This document shows positions 7,128-15,244 of a stretch of 21,626 bases of DNA, piece by piece. The stretch is from positions 1 through 21,626 of the IMG/VR virus record IMGVR_UViG_3300006917_000174; one strand, written 5' to 3'. Each line of letters starts with the position of its first letter. Positions within the stretch are counted from its first letter, which is position 1. This stretch comes from a virus. Both the position numbers and the translations under genes were made by a program. The notes beneath the pieces are model-generated. The model worked only from the letters and a program-made list of their open reading frames with translations, was not told where the DNA came from and made no database searches.

Positions 7128-7978
7128 TATGAAATCTTTCTGACGCGGTAACCTTTGGTGTGGCCATAAACTGTAAGATTACCTTGACTGAGCTTATGTT
7201 CCAAACAATACTGGCGAAGATTGGTAATGACTAATACTTCACCTGATGGTGTAATAACTTCCCATGTTGCAGAGTTAACTTCTGTTGCCCTTTTCTTTTG
7301 ATGTTCGGTCTGTTTCTTTCCTCTATGTTTATCAGCAATTCTTTTGATAATCTCAGACGAATGCCTATACGGGTTATTTCTTTTAGTTTCGCTGATACGC
7401 TTTCGTGTTTCTTCGGACGGCGTTTTACCAAGATTTACGCCGGGATGAGATTTATAATATTCTTTATTGGCAGCAGATATCTTTTGTTTAACTTCTTCGG
7501 TTAATGGAGAACGTTTGGCACCCAATCCATTCGTGTTACCTTTCATACGTTCCGATTGCTTAGTAATTTCATCGGGGTCTTGCCAACGAGCATACGCTGC
7601 TTGTCTAAGCTTTTCTTTATGATCATCTGACTTCAGAACACCTCGCAATCTTTCACTCTGCAAAAGAGCCAATTCCTTTTTATGATACTCATACGTTCTA
7701 GATTTAGAAAGATGCCATCCAGTATTACGTGTACCAGATGATGTCGGGAAGAACATCATATGAAATGCATAACGAAGTTTGTAATTAGTCGGATAAACCT
7801 TCGTAAGAATCCAATGCGCGACGAAATGTTGTCGAGCAGTGAGAACCACTATGTTGTCTTGGGAATCGTCGCCATCCATGCATTTCGGAATAATGTGATG
7901 AGATTCTGTGTATTCGTCGGGCGGAAGTTGTTGTTTGGCGTGTTTAATTAATTTTTCGTAGAGTAATTGATAATTCAT
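7127..7978 (-). CDS. HNH homing endonuclease with NUMOD3-like repeats
   Basis: A 283-residue free-standing homing endonuclease. The N-terminal HNH domain reads ESHHIIPKCMDGDDSQDNIVVL and ARQHFVAHWILTK: His27/His28, Asn42 and His51 give the fold's metal-binding and catalytic residues. Residues about 115-245 carry several short basic repeats of NUMOD3 type (S-x-E-x-x-x-K-I-S, with KRSPLTEEVKQKIS and GKTPSEETRKRIS as the clearest). The C-terminal WEVITPSGEVLVITNLRQYC...GYRVRKI is a NUMOD1-like DNA-binding module. I chose the ATG at 7978; an upstream in-frame TTG at 7996 has no better signal. No strong Shine-Dalgarno. The gene is more AT-rich than its neighbours and lies behind the capsid terminator, a usual place for such elements. 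Confidence 0.88.
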   Translation of the reverse strand: MNYQLLYEKLIKHAKQQLPPDEYTESHHIIPKCMDGDDSQDNIVVLTARQHFVAHWILTKVYPTNYKLRYAFHMMFFPTSSGTRNTGWHLSKSRTYEYHKKELALLQSERLRGVLKSDDHKEKLRQAAYARWQDPDEITKQSERMKGNTNGLGAKRSPLTEEVKQKISAANKEYYKSHPGVNLGKTPSEETRKRISETKRNNPYRHSSEIIKRIADKHRGKKQTEHQKKRATEVNSATWEVITPSGEVLVITNLRQYCLEHKLSQGNLTVYGHTKGYRVRKIS

Positions 7979-8037
7979 ATATGTAGTATATAACAAAGAA
8001 ATTTATTATGCAAGACCTATTTTATATCGAAGAAAAG

Positions 8038-8070
8038 AAATGGGGAACAGCGAGTAGCCATTCCCCATTT
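8038..8070 (-). terminator. Rho-independent terminator after the major capsid gene
   Basis: Arms 8038-8047 and 8061-8070 form a 10-bp stem (AAATGGGGAA on the plus strand) with a 13-base loop. Read on the minus strand, the hairpin is followed by a T-rich run (TTTCTTTTCT counting the stem end). It lies 22 bases past the capsid stop and shields the homing endonucleases from strong late transcription. Confidence 0.85.
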
Positions 8071-8091
8071 CCATAGGTTAGAAAAGGTTTC

Positions 8092-9447
8092 TCAGAATAA
8101 ATTCTGAACTAAAACTTTTCTGTAGTATACGTTGGAATCCGCAGTCAACGTACCGTCGTTTGGAGCCGCGCCACCACGAGCGAAGGGGTTCGCAACCGTC
8201 GCGTAGCGGGTCTTGAAGCCAATCTTCGGCACGAAGCTGTTGGGGTCAACCGCACGATACATCTGGAGAGGTACGTATGGGCAGTAGAACAAGCCAGCGT
8301 CGTATGGTGAGCTACCCTTATAGCCAACCACGAAGTATTCTGTGGTCGCACCAACGGGGGCGTATGGATCAATGAAGACCTTGTAACGACCCTGAAGCGT
8401 ACCGGCAAATGTTGAACCAGTATCATCAACGTCGAGATCAGCCTTCAGTGAAGAGGTGTGGTCGAGAACGCCAGCGGCAACCATTGCGGACGCCACATCT
8501 GACGAGCAGAGAATGACGTTACCACGGCCCCGACGAGTGTTCTTCGCGATAGCGTTTGCTTCGCGCTCGATCTGGAAGTACAGACCCTTGAACTTTTCAA
8601 CTGACCAACGGCCATTGCTGTCCACGTCAAGATCGAAGGTACCAGCAGTAGCAGTCTGCGACGCACCGTTCTGAGCGACGTAACCAATCTTACGAATAAT
8701 TTCACGGTTGATTTCCGCGAGGATTTCAGCCGACAGAATATTCGCAAGCTCAGTCTCGGCGTCCAGATTATGAATCGCCTTCAAGTCCTGCGCAATTTCA
8801 ACGCTGTACTCGGCCTTCAGGGCACGTGTAACCGCCGTTGCGGTGACCTTCTCGATTGAGAACGCCATCTCAGGAATTGAGGTTGAGTTAGCAAACCCGG
8901 TTGAGTTCACCATTGGAGCGCCGAAGACACCCAGTGATTCACCAAACGCGGTGTTTGAACCAGTTGACATACCGAACGCAGCACTGAACGGGTTGGCATT
9001 GGCGCTGCCTGAACCACCCTGACCAGCCGCTGAGAACTCGGTATTGGCTTCGCCGTAGAAGGCTTCGCTGCCTGACTGGCTACCGTAACGTGAGCGCATC
9101 GCGAAGATCAGACCCGTTGGGCCTGACATTGGCTGAACGCCGCACACATCATAGGCGACCAAGTTTGGCATTGCACGACGAACGAGTGCAATCAAAATTG
9201 GGTCGAAACCAGCCACGGGACCGGTCGCGGTCGCGCCAGCACCATAGCCGCCGGTACCAACAGAGTTCGTTGGGCCTTCAACGAGGTAGCTTGCTTCCAC
9301 GCCAGCCTGCTTCATCGCTTCGCGTTCTTGGTTCTCAAGAACAACGGCGGTGACAGCACGACGATAGCCGTCTGCAATCTTAGGCAGACCCTTGTGATCT
9401 AACAGGGGTGCCCATTTCTTTTCTAACGCTTCCTTTAAAAATGCCAT
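8092..9447 (-). CDS. 23: Major capsid protein, gp23
   Basis: A 451-residue HK97-fold capsid protein; T4 gp23 is 521, and marine T4-likes are shorter. Family blocks: DPILIALVRRAMPNLVAYDV (about 81-100), CGVQPMSGPTGLIFAMRSRYG, EMAFSIEKVTATAVTRALKAEYS followed by QDLKAIHNLDAETELANIL and a GNVILCSSDVASAM block, then DPYAPVGATTEYFVVGYKGSSPYDAGLFYCPYVP near the C-terminus. LVEG at 55-58 is a plausible gp21 cleavage site (cut after Glu57), removing an amphipathic N-terminal prohead segment. A perfect AGGAG Shine-Dalgarno lies 7 bases before the ATG, and a strong terminator follows. Confidence 0.98.
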   Translation of the reverse strand: MAFLKEALEKKWAPLLDHKGLPKIADGYRRAVTAVVLENQEREAMKQAGVEASYLVEGPTNSVGTGGYGAGATATGPVAGFDPILIALVRRAMPNLVAYDVCGVQPMSGPTGLIFAMRSRYGSQSGSEAFYGEANTEFSAAGQGGSGSANANPFSAAFGMSTGSNTAFGESLGVFGAPMVNSTGFANSTSIPEMAFSIEKVTATAVTRALKAEYSVEIAQDLKAIHNLDAETELANILSAEILAEINREIIRKIGYVAQNGASQTATAGTFDLDVDSNGRWSVEKFKGLYFQIEREANAIAKNTRRGRGNVILCSSDVASAMVAAGVLDHTSSLKADLDVDDTGSTFAGTLQGRYKVFIDPYAPVGATTEYFVVGYKGSSPYDAGLFYCPYVPLQMYRAVDPNSFVPKIGFKTRYATVANPFARGGAAPNDGTLTADSNVYYRKVLVQNLF

Positions 9448-9474
9448 TTTAGTCTCCTAAAAGTGAGTTATTAT

Positions 9475-9482
9475 TATTTAGC
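9475..9482 (-). promoter_or_regulatory. Late promoter box GCTAAATA before the major capsid gene
   Basis: Minus-strand GCTAAATA 27 bases before the capsid ATG, just after the scaffold stop. With the AGGAG Shine-Dalgarno and the terminator behind the gene, it makes gp23 a separate high-output transcription unit. Confidence 0.75.
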
Positions 9483-9493
9483 AAACGGACGTT

Positions 9494-11161
9494 TTACGAT
9501 TGACTACCGGTCAACTTGTCAAGTGCCTGCGCATAGGCATCAACAGGTGTGACACTCTTCGTCTTCTTCTTTTCTTCGAAGAGGGGTTCAGCAACAGGCT
9601 CACTCGATGAACGTCCCTTCACCTTGGTAGCGGCCCCAAAATACTGCTCCCGTAATGCAACCAAATCTTTCTTGAAGCTCTTCGTGTTATTGAAGGCCAC
9701 CGTCTGTGCCCGCTTCATGAATGCGCCCCGATCAACTGGTAATACAGCGGCGGCTTCTTCAGCGATGAGTCGAGTCCGGTGTTCCTTCATCAACGCCTTC
9801 CGTTCTGACGCCACAGCCGAACGCATCTGCGTGTGGAGTTGGACGGAACGCGATTCCGATTCCTTCAATTGTTTCTTGAGTGATTTCACGTTACGCGCTA
9901 ACGCTTCCACCACATTCACCTTCGAATCTGGAATATCGATATAATGTTCGACAAACAGATTCTTCAGGCCACGGAGGAAATTCTCGGTAAGCTTGTTCTG
10001 CAATTGATTGCGCAAACCAACCTTGTTTTCCTTCGCCCACTGTTCCACGACGTATGAGAGATAGCGATCAACCTGCTTCTCCATCTTCTTCTCGTGAATA
10101 GCGGTTAACTTATTCAGGCGGGTCTGGTATTCTTTATGAAGCTGCTTACCGATGGTCTTTGCAGCCACCCGAACGGCGCTCTCAAACAGAACACGCGACT
10201 GACGCTTGTCGTCTTCTGACAACACGTTGTTGTTTTCAAAGAGAGTCGCGGCTTCATTCACTTTAAATGAAATGCGAATCTTGCTCTCTTTAATCTCTTC
10301 GGCGTTGTCTTCCTCGTCTTCGTCGTCCTTCTTCTTGGCTTCGCGCATGAAGGCTTCGTCTTCCTCTTCGGCGTCGGCCTCACGAACCACAACAGACTCT
10401 TCTTCCTCTTCTGGCTCTTCGCGCATGATAGACTCATCTTCGTCTTCGGCGTCGTCTTCGTCCTCGTCGTCGCCTTCGAACATAATGGATTCGTCTTCAT
10501 CTTCAACGTCGGTGTCGTCCTTCGCCTCGTAGGCGCTCATGAACTCATCAACGTCGTCGCTGCCCTTGCCCTTGAGATCAATCATTTCGTCGTCAGTTTC
10601 TTTAACGTCATCGAGATCCAAGTCATCCAATTCGAGATATAAACCTTCATCTTCGTCTTCAGGCTCGGCTTCGTCGTCGTCTGATTCTGCATCGGCGTCG
10701 TCATCTCCGAAGTCGAGGGTAGCGTCGTCATCGTCGTCGGCGTCATCTTTTGACTTTCCTTCGTCAACGTCTTCGGCGTCTTCGTCGTCGTCTGACTCTT
10801 CGTCGTCTTCGTCGTCTTCAGTGGGTTTGGCTTTCTTCCCCTCCGTTTTGGGTTCGTCGGCTGAATCGTCGCTGTCGTCTTCGGTAGCTTCGTCATACAT
10901 TTCCTCGGTAATTGCATCATCGTCTTCTTTATCTTCATCTTCCTTGATGGAATGCATCTTCTCGCCCTTGATCTTCACGGGGATGGAGGTATCTGGCTTT
11001 ACACCCGCTGTGGCGTCAAAAGAAAACTTGGCATAATCAGCCGTAGACCATGTCAATTCTGGCCCACCCACAGTTTTCGCACCCTTATCCTCGCTATTTG
11101 ACTTGATCTTCTTCATTTTCTCTTGATTTTTTAGTGAAAGCAGCTTATCTGGTGTTGCCAT
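9494..11161 (-). CDS. 22: Prohead scaffold (core) protein, gp22
   Basis: A 555-residue scaffold, about twice T4 gp22 (269). Start: ATG at 11161 with GAGGAT Shine-Dalgarno; an upstream in-frame TTG at 11188 has none. Residues about 70-290 are a huge Asp/Glu-rich region with a repeated D-E-D-E-S-I-M element (twice) and a related E-D-E-A-F-M. The C-terminal 260 residues are the conserved helical scaffold: RQSRVLFESAVRVAAKTI, KMEKQVDRYLSYVVEQWAKEN, LTENFLRGLKNLFVEHYIDIPDSK, then a coiled coil KSLKKQLKESESRSVQLH. It shapes the prohead interior and is then removed by gp21. Long acidic gp22 forms are known from marine T4-likes. Confidence 0.92.
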   Translation of the reverse strand: MATPDKLLSLKNQEKMKKIKSNSEDKGAKTVGGPELTWSTADYAKFSFDATAGVKPDTSIPVKIKGEKMHSIKEDEDKEDDDAITEEMYDEATEDDSDDSADEPKTEGKKAKPTEDDEDDEESDDDEDAEDVDEGKSKDDADDDDDATLDFGDDDADAESDDDEAEPEDEDEGLYLELDDLDLDDVKETDDEMIDLKGKGSDDVDEFMSAYEAKDDTDVEDEDESIMFEGDDEDEDDAEDEDESIMREEPEEEEESVVVREADAEEEDEAFMREAKKKDDEDEEDNAEEIKESKIRISFKVNEAATLFENNNVLSEDDKRQSRVLFESAVRVAAKTIGKQLHKEYQTRLNKLTAIHEKKMEKQVDRYLSYVVEQWAKENKVGLRNQLQNKLTENFLRGLKNLFVEHYIDIPDSKVNVVEALARNVKSLKKQLKESESRSVQLHTQMRSAVASERKALMKEHRTRLIAEEAAAVLPVDRGAFMKRAQTVAFNNTKSFKKDLVALREQYFGAATKVKGRSSSEPVAEPLFEEKKKTKSVTPVDAYAQALDKLTGSQS

Positions 11162-11198
11162 ATGATCCTCGCTGAAAAATAAACCCAACGCTAATGTA

Positions 11199-11206
11199 TA
11201 TTTAGC
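11199..11206 (-). promoter_or_regulatory. Late promoter box GCTAAATA before the scaffold gene
   Basis: Minus-strand GCTAAATA directly after the protease stop codon and 37 bases before the scaffold ATG at 11161. It matches the box before the capsid gene in its first eight bases, so scaffold and capsid may be matched in strength. Confidence 0.7.
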
Positions 11207-11207
11207 G

Positions 11208-11906
11208 TTATGAAATCTTTGAATGTACCCCGCGTGATAATGCGGTTAAAAACTTCTGATATGATTCAATAAATGTTTCTTGCCGAACGTCTTCTTTTAC
11301 GGTTGGAATATGTACCTTGTCGATTTCTTTGGCCATCTGTTCCAACACGCATTCCTTTAACACACCGCTTTCCCATACCCATGTCTTACCTTCCATGATG
11401 CCGCGCACAAAGGCATCTGGCGCAGACGGGTCGGCCACAATATCAACCGTGGCAAAGAAGAAATCATCTTGCACTTCCATACCATTCCCGGTATCCTGTA
11501 AGGAACCAAGACCACGTGAAGAGACACCAAGTTCTGCACCCTCATCAATGAGACATTTCACAATGTTTCCCATTGGCGTGTTCGTGATAATCTTGGCGCG
11601 ACCCATAAAGTTATTGCCTTGTGGTTCAATCTTCGTGATCATATGTGATACACGATCAAGATTCACGGTTGGCGAATCTGGATGGCCAAGCTCACCAAAC
11701 CCACGGTTCCGATCAATATATTCTTTTTGATACCGTTTAATTTCACGCTCAAGAATATTTGTCGGATAGATGCGCCCGTTTTGATTGCGCATTTCCGCTT
11801 GCATGAAAATGCCTTCAATAAAATATTGTGGTGCCGTCGCGCCTTCTTTTGTCTCGACAAGCGTCTTGATTTCGTGTACTGTTTCAGTAATAAGCTGTAA
11901 AGCCAT
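11208..11906 (-). CDS. 21: Prohead core protease, gp21
   Basis: A 232-residue serine protease of the T4 gp21/assemblin-fold type (T4 gp21 is 212). Conserved blocks: RNQNGRIYPTNILEREI (40-56), GELGHPDSPTVNLDRVSH (71-88) carrying the catalytic His75, and ELGVSSRGLGSL (125-136) with the nucleophile at Ser129 or 130, followed by VDIVADPSAP (154-163) with a conserved Asp. The enzyme cleaves scaffold, core and capsid proteins after L/I-x-E once the prohead is complete. It has an AAGGA Shine-Dalgarno and sits just before scaffold and capsid genes, its substrates. Confidence 0.95.
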   Translation of the reverse strand: MALQLITETVHEIKTLVETKEGATAPQYFIEGIFMQAEMRNQNGRIYPTNILEREIKRYQKEYIDRNRGFGELGHPDSPTVNLDRVSHMITKIEPQGNNFMGRAKIITNTPMGNIVKCLIDEGAELGVSSRGLGSLQDTGNGMEVQDDFFFATVDIVADPSAPDAFVRGIMEGKTWVWESGVLKECVLEQMAKEIDKVHIPTVKEDVRQETFIESYQKFLTALSRGVHSKIS

Positions 11907-11917
11907 GTGTGTATTCC

Positions 11918-12580
11918 TTAGTTACTGGTATAGCCTAGATATTGGTTGGTTTGTTGATTTGGAGCCGCATATCCAGTTTCTTTATTGAAATCAAGCATCA
12001 AGGAATAATGACAATCTGCGCCCCAGTTAATTGTTGACAGCGTAATATTACCGGTGGCAGAATTTGCGTTGTTGTTGGCCCGCATTCCGTGGTCGTCTAG
12101 ACGCAGTTCGCCGGTTCCACTCAACATCAAAATTGTACGGTTGTTTGCACCATTACCGGTGCCCTGCCACATCAATTCAACCTTTGATGCGTTTGAATTA
12201 CCGAACACGTTGTACAACACCCGTGATAACTGTAAACGATAGGTTGACGGCGTGAGCGACCCGCTTTGCGTACGCACCTTACCCGTCACAGAGCCGGTAA
12301 TGGTGTCTGCTGCGTTAAAGGTGCCGGTCGCTGAAATAAGAATCACCGATGTGCTATTAATCACATCTTGGACGATACCCGAACCGCCACTTGATGCAGT
12401 GACGGTTTCACCAACCATAAAATTATTTGAAGACGCCACCGTTGTTAATGTCGTGACCGCAAAATTTAAAGCCGACGCATTGACAACCAATGCATCCGTT
12501 TCGGTATTCGCGTAGTTCACACGCTTCACCGCAAGGCGTCGATTGGTATCCGCGATTGTCTGAACTTGAGTATATGCCAT
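11918..12580 (-). CDS. Unknown beta-rich protein in the head module
   Basis: A 220-residue protein of unknown function. It opens TQVQTIADTNRRLAVKRVNY. Residues about 53-104 contain a Gly/Ser/Thr/Val-rich module (FMVGETVTASSGGSGIV, INSTSVILISATG, FNAADTITGSVTGKV), a repeat style common in marine phage virion proteins. The C-terminal half (YRLQLSRVLYNVFG, KVELMWQGTGNG, GELRLDDHGMRAN, HYSLMLDFNKETGY) is strand-rich with two aromatic-hydrophobic segments. No signal peptide or membrane segment is seen. It lies between the core proteins and the protease, so a capsid decoration or head-associated role is plausible, but this is inference from position and composition. Shine-Dalgarno AAGGAT precedes the ATG; the next gene starts 11 bases after its stop. 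Confidence 0.6.
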   Translation of the reverse strand: MAYTQVQTIADTNRRLAVKRVNYANTETDALVVNASALNFAVTTLTTVASSNNFMVGETVTASSGGSGIVQDVINSTSVILISATGTFNAADTITGSVTGKVRTQSGSLTPSTYRLQLSRVLYNVFGNSNASKVELMWQGTGNGANNRTILMLSGTGELRLDDHGMRANNNANSATGNITLSTINWGADCHYSLMLDFNKETGYAAPNQQTNQYLGYTSN

Positions 12581-12589
12581 ACGTTATCC

Positions 12590-12883
12590 TTATACCTTCC
12601 GTGCGCCCTTTTCGCCCACGACTTCACGTGCGCGAATACCTAATTCTGGATCGTCCATCTGTTCCATATTTGAAGAACTGGATGGTTCATCTGTGGAAAC
12701 TTCTTCCACATAACTATCTTGCTGGGGTGGTGCTTGTTCTTTCGCAAACGTTTCACCGACTTCTTTATATTCGCGCTGGACGACATCTTCCATTTTTTTC
12801 GCAACCAAGGACGAAAACTCGCGCTTCGCGTCCGTATAGTTTTCGCGCATGATCGATTGAATAAGTTTAGAATATGATGGCAT
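12590..12883 (-). CDS. 67: gp67-like prohead core protein, short copy
   Basis: A 97-residue protein. Residues 6-49 match the start of the preceding gene (26 identical of 44 positions by hand alignment, from KLIQS to the final KE), and the same pattern aligns with T4 gp67. The remainder is acidic and Ser-rich (roughly 50-85), like the acidic tail of gp67, and ends in a basic GEKGARKV. Size and tail make this the more likely true gp67 equivalent; in T4 that protein is part of the internal core and is degraded by gp21 during maturation. It starts 5 bases after the previous stop, with GAGGAT partly inside that gene. Confidence 0.7.
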   Translation of the reverse strand: MPSYSKLIQSIMRENYTDAKREFSSLVAKKMEDVVQREYKEVGETFAKEQAPPQQDSYVEEVSTDEPSSSSNMEQMDDPELGIRAREVVGEKGARKV

Positions 12884-12888
12884 GGTGA

Positions 12889-13644
12889 TTATCCTCGACG
12901 GGCCACAACAGGCTTGCCGCCATTTCTCCGGAATGAAACAATGTTATCTTCGTCAGCAATACCGGGTTTCCCGTATGCACCACCCATATTCAACACCCAT
13001 CCACCATGTTTTGATGGCATCACGGCTTTACCCCGACCTGTCTGTGGAACTTTATCGCCGGGACGCTTTGGGAATGAAATCGTAACCGTGTCACCAGCTT
13101 TAATCATTCGAATTAATTCTTCTGGCGATTTTGTTCCGGACGCACCTGTCATCGGCGCGGGATTATCTTGTTCGCCCATCAATTCTTCGCGGATATTTTT
13201 AATTAAACCTTTAAGCTCATCTTTAATGCGTTTGGCCTCCGGACCACGCCATGATGTTGCATTATTCAAAAAATACAAAATAACTGACTTCGCGGAGTCG
13301 TGTCCATACATGTCGTTGGCGTTGTCAAGTTGGCTCATTGCATTCAAATACGGCTTCGCCGCATAATTAACATTGGGCCAATTCTTTCGAATGTCTGCGG
13401 CAATGACAGACAGCGACCGAGGGCCAGAATTGTTCGAAGTAGACTCGCTTTCGTTTGTCGTATTTGTAGCGGGGTCTGGGCCGACTTGCGTGACATCCTC
13501 TTTCACAAAAGTTTGTGACACATCTCGATATTCTCGTGCCAGCACATTGCGCATCTTGTCCGCGACAAGTTCTGTAAAATGCTTCTTCGCATCAATGTAA
13601 TTTTCAGCTTTTAACGACTGAATAAGTTTTCCTGTTGCGGACAT
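12889..13644 (-). CDS. gp67-like prohead core protein fused to two extra domains
   Basis: A 251-residue protein in three parts. Residues 6-49 (KLIQSLKAENYIDAKKHF and on to FVKE) resemble the helical start of T4 gp67, a small core protein. Residues 77-148 form a helical domain (SLSVIAADIRKNWPNV, YGHDSAKSVILYFL, NNATSWRGPEAKRIKDEL) that I know as a recurring unnamed domain of marine phages. Residues 183-243 (GDTVTISFP, GRGKAVMP, GGWVLNMGGAYGKPG, DNIVSF) look like a small beta barrel. A Ser/Thr/Asn-rich linker at 51-74 separates parts one and two. T4 gp67 has only 80 residues. The start ATG has GAGG. A role in core assembly is inferred from part one and the location between portal and protease. 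Confidence 0.65.
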   Translation of the reverse strand: MSATGKLIQSLKAENYIDAKKHFTELVADKMRNVLAREYRDVSQTFVKEDVTQVGPDPATNTTNESESTSNNSGPRSLSVIAADIRKNWPNVNYAAKPYLNAMSQLDNANDMYGHDSAKSVILYFLNNATSWRGPEAKRIKDELKGLIKNIREELMGEQDNPAPMTGASGTKSPEELIRMIKAGDTVTISFPKRPGDKVPQTGRGKAVMPSKHGGWVLNMGGAYGKPGIADEDNIVSFRRNGGKPVVARRG

Positions 13645-13679
13645 ATGGTAACCTCGTGAATATAAAAGACTTCAATGTT

Positions 13680-13687
13680 TATTTATA
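13680..13687 (-). promoter_or_regulatory. Late promoter TATAAATA (exact T4 consensus)
   Basis: Minus-strand TATAAATA at 13687-13680 equals the T4 late promoter consensus and lies 35 bases before the first gp67-like gene, overlapping the region just after... the portal stop at 13698. A GAGG Shine-Dalgarno follows before the ATG at 13644. It probably drives the core/protease group. Confidence 0.8.
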
Positions 13688-13697
13688 AAACTGAGTT

Positions 13698-15239
13698 TTA
13701 TGAAGTCGGCTCTGCGGGCTTTTCGCCACTTTGTTCAGCCAACTGTTTTTCTTCTTCGATTTCGCGCTTAATGCGCTGCTGTTCGGGTGTCGTCAAACGT
13801 AGGATATTATCCATGACATATTGTTCCGACACATACTTCCCGACATAATCCTGCATGGAAGTCAGCAACTCCACACGTTCTTTCATGATTTCGACTTTCT
13901 TGAGTTCAGAGAAATATGAATCAGAATTAAACGAATACCGAACGTATTGACGGAGTTCTTTCCATTGGTCTTTTGAACGAATCACGCCAGTCAGTGTTAA
14001 ATGACGAGACATGAGTTCATCAAATAACACCGCAAATTTATTACGAAGCTTATCGAGGAACCGCGCAAATTGAATTTCGTCGCGAGTGATTTCTGTGGTG
14101 CGGCCTAATTGAAACTGCGAACCGTTTTGTTCTAGGCGCGATGGTGGAATTCCTAATGCCTTGTATAACTTTTTACGGAAATATTCTACGTCAGACATTT
14201 CACCAAGGTTCGTACCACCCTGTAATGTTTGGACTTCTGTACCGCGCCCGTTACTACGGCGTGGCATGAAGAAATCTTCTAGCATGGATTGGAACTTGCG
14301 GTCGTCGCGCACTTCGCCGGTATTCGTGTCATACACGACACGGTTACGATACCGATTCGCGATGTTTTGCATGTATTGTTCGGCGCGGTTCGTCGGCAAA
14401 TCTGCTACGTCAATATAGAAGACGCGGCGTTCCGGGGCACGGGTAATACGGTAAATAACTGTCGCATCTTCAACCATACGCAATTGATTGTATGGCTTAA
14501 TCGCTTTATGTAAATTTGATAGTACAGTAACGTTACCGGGTGTAAAGATACCTGAATGAATATAAGCAATGCGATCCTTTGTGACACGAACACCACCACC
14601 GGTTCCGATATTGGTCATATTACGGAAGCCAAGTGGGTTAAAAATAAAATATTCGTCTAGTGTTTCGGTTAAACGAACCCCCGTTTGCTGATGTAATAAA
14701 TTACGAACTTCGCGGATGGGACGAATCGTTCGCGGGTCAACAATACGGGTTTCTAAAATACCGGCAGTTGGATCTTCTTCATCAATAATCAAATCAAAGA
14801 ACATGCGCCCGTCGATATAAAATTGTTTCGCTAAATCATGACACCGATCATTAAAATCTAACAACATCAGAATATACTGAAATTGTTTCATGACTTGCTC
14901 ACGAAACCCCTCGTCATATACTTCTGGCAGCGCATCTAAATTAATCGCAACAGGAGACTTTCCATCTTCCTTGACAATCATCTCGTTAATGATGCTATTA
15001 ATGGCTTCGTCAACTTCAGGCTGTAGGGCCAAATCGCGATATTGGTTGATCAGATCAACTTCGTTCGTATATGCCGAATACGTGTCAAAGTCAACAGCAT
15101 AACCACCGAATACACCTAAACCACCTTCGTTAACAATCGCAGCACCGTCATTACGGGGCGGAACGAGAGATGGTGTTGACGGATTTTTCAGGACTTCTGT
15201 GGGCGATATAAGAGTCCAACCAAATAATTTGTATGACAT
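13698..15239 (-). CDS. 20: Portal vertex protein, gp20
   Basis: A 513-residue portal (T4 gp20 is 524). Near-identical blocks to T4: VDEAINSIINEMIVKEDG near 95-112, IDGRMFFDLIIDEEDPTAGI, DPRTIRPIREV, then KAIKPYNQLRMVEDATVIYRI followed by RAPERRVFYIDV, then NRVVYDTNTGEV, VQTLQGGTNLGEM, ALGIPPSRL, and SDSYFSELKKVEIMKERVELL. The dodecamer sits at one head vertex, nucleates prohead assembly on the core and docks the terminase during packaging. The start at 15239 gives MSYKLFGW; a late promoter box lies 5 bases before it and no Shine-Dalgarno is seen. Confidence 0.97.
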   Translation of the reverse strand: MSYKLFGWTLISPTEVLKNPSTPSLVPPRNDGAAIVNEGGLGVFGGYAVDFDTYSAYTNEVDLINQYRDLALQPEVDEAINSIINEMIVKEDGKSPVAINLDALPEVYDEGFREQVMKQFQYILMLLDFNDRCHDLAKQFYIDGRMFFDLIIDEEDPTAGILETRIVDPRTIRPIREVRNLLHQQTGVRLTETLDEYFIFNPLGFRNMTNIGTGGGVRVTKDRIAYIHSGIFTPGNVTVLSNLHKAIKPYNQLRMVEDATVIYRITRAPERRVFYIDVADLPTNRAEQYMQNIANRYRNRVVYDTNTGEVRDDRKFQSMLEDFFMPRRSNGRGTEVQTLQGGTNLGEMSDVEYFRKKLYKALGIPPSRLEQNGSQFQLGRTTEITRDEIQFARFLDKLRNKFAVLFDELMSRHLTLTGVIRSKDQWKELRQYVRYSFNSDSYFSELKKVEIMKERVELLTSMQDYVGKYVSEQYVMDNILRLTTPEQQRIKREIEEEKQLAEQSGEKPAEPTS

Positions 15240-15244
15240 ACTGT

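Noticed and set aside
5748-7978. Group I intron carrying the two endonucleases
   Set aside because: They lie between a complete capsid gene with its terminator and a complete next gene; no split exon flanks them.
7979-7996. TTG start for the HNH endonuclease
   Set aside because: The in-frame ATG at 7978 gives the usual MNYQLLYEKL-type beginning of this family and TTG has no supporting ribosome site.
10206-11036. Two long plus-strand open frames rich in serine opposite the scaffold gene
   Set aside because: They are the antisense reading of Asp/Glu codons (GAC/GAA/GAT give TCN/TTC) and have no start signals or homology.
11162-11188. TTG start nine codons upstream of the scaffold gene
   Set aside because: No Shine-Dalgarno before it; ATG at 11161 has GAGGAT at proper spacing and gives the expected MATPDK opening.
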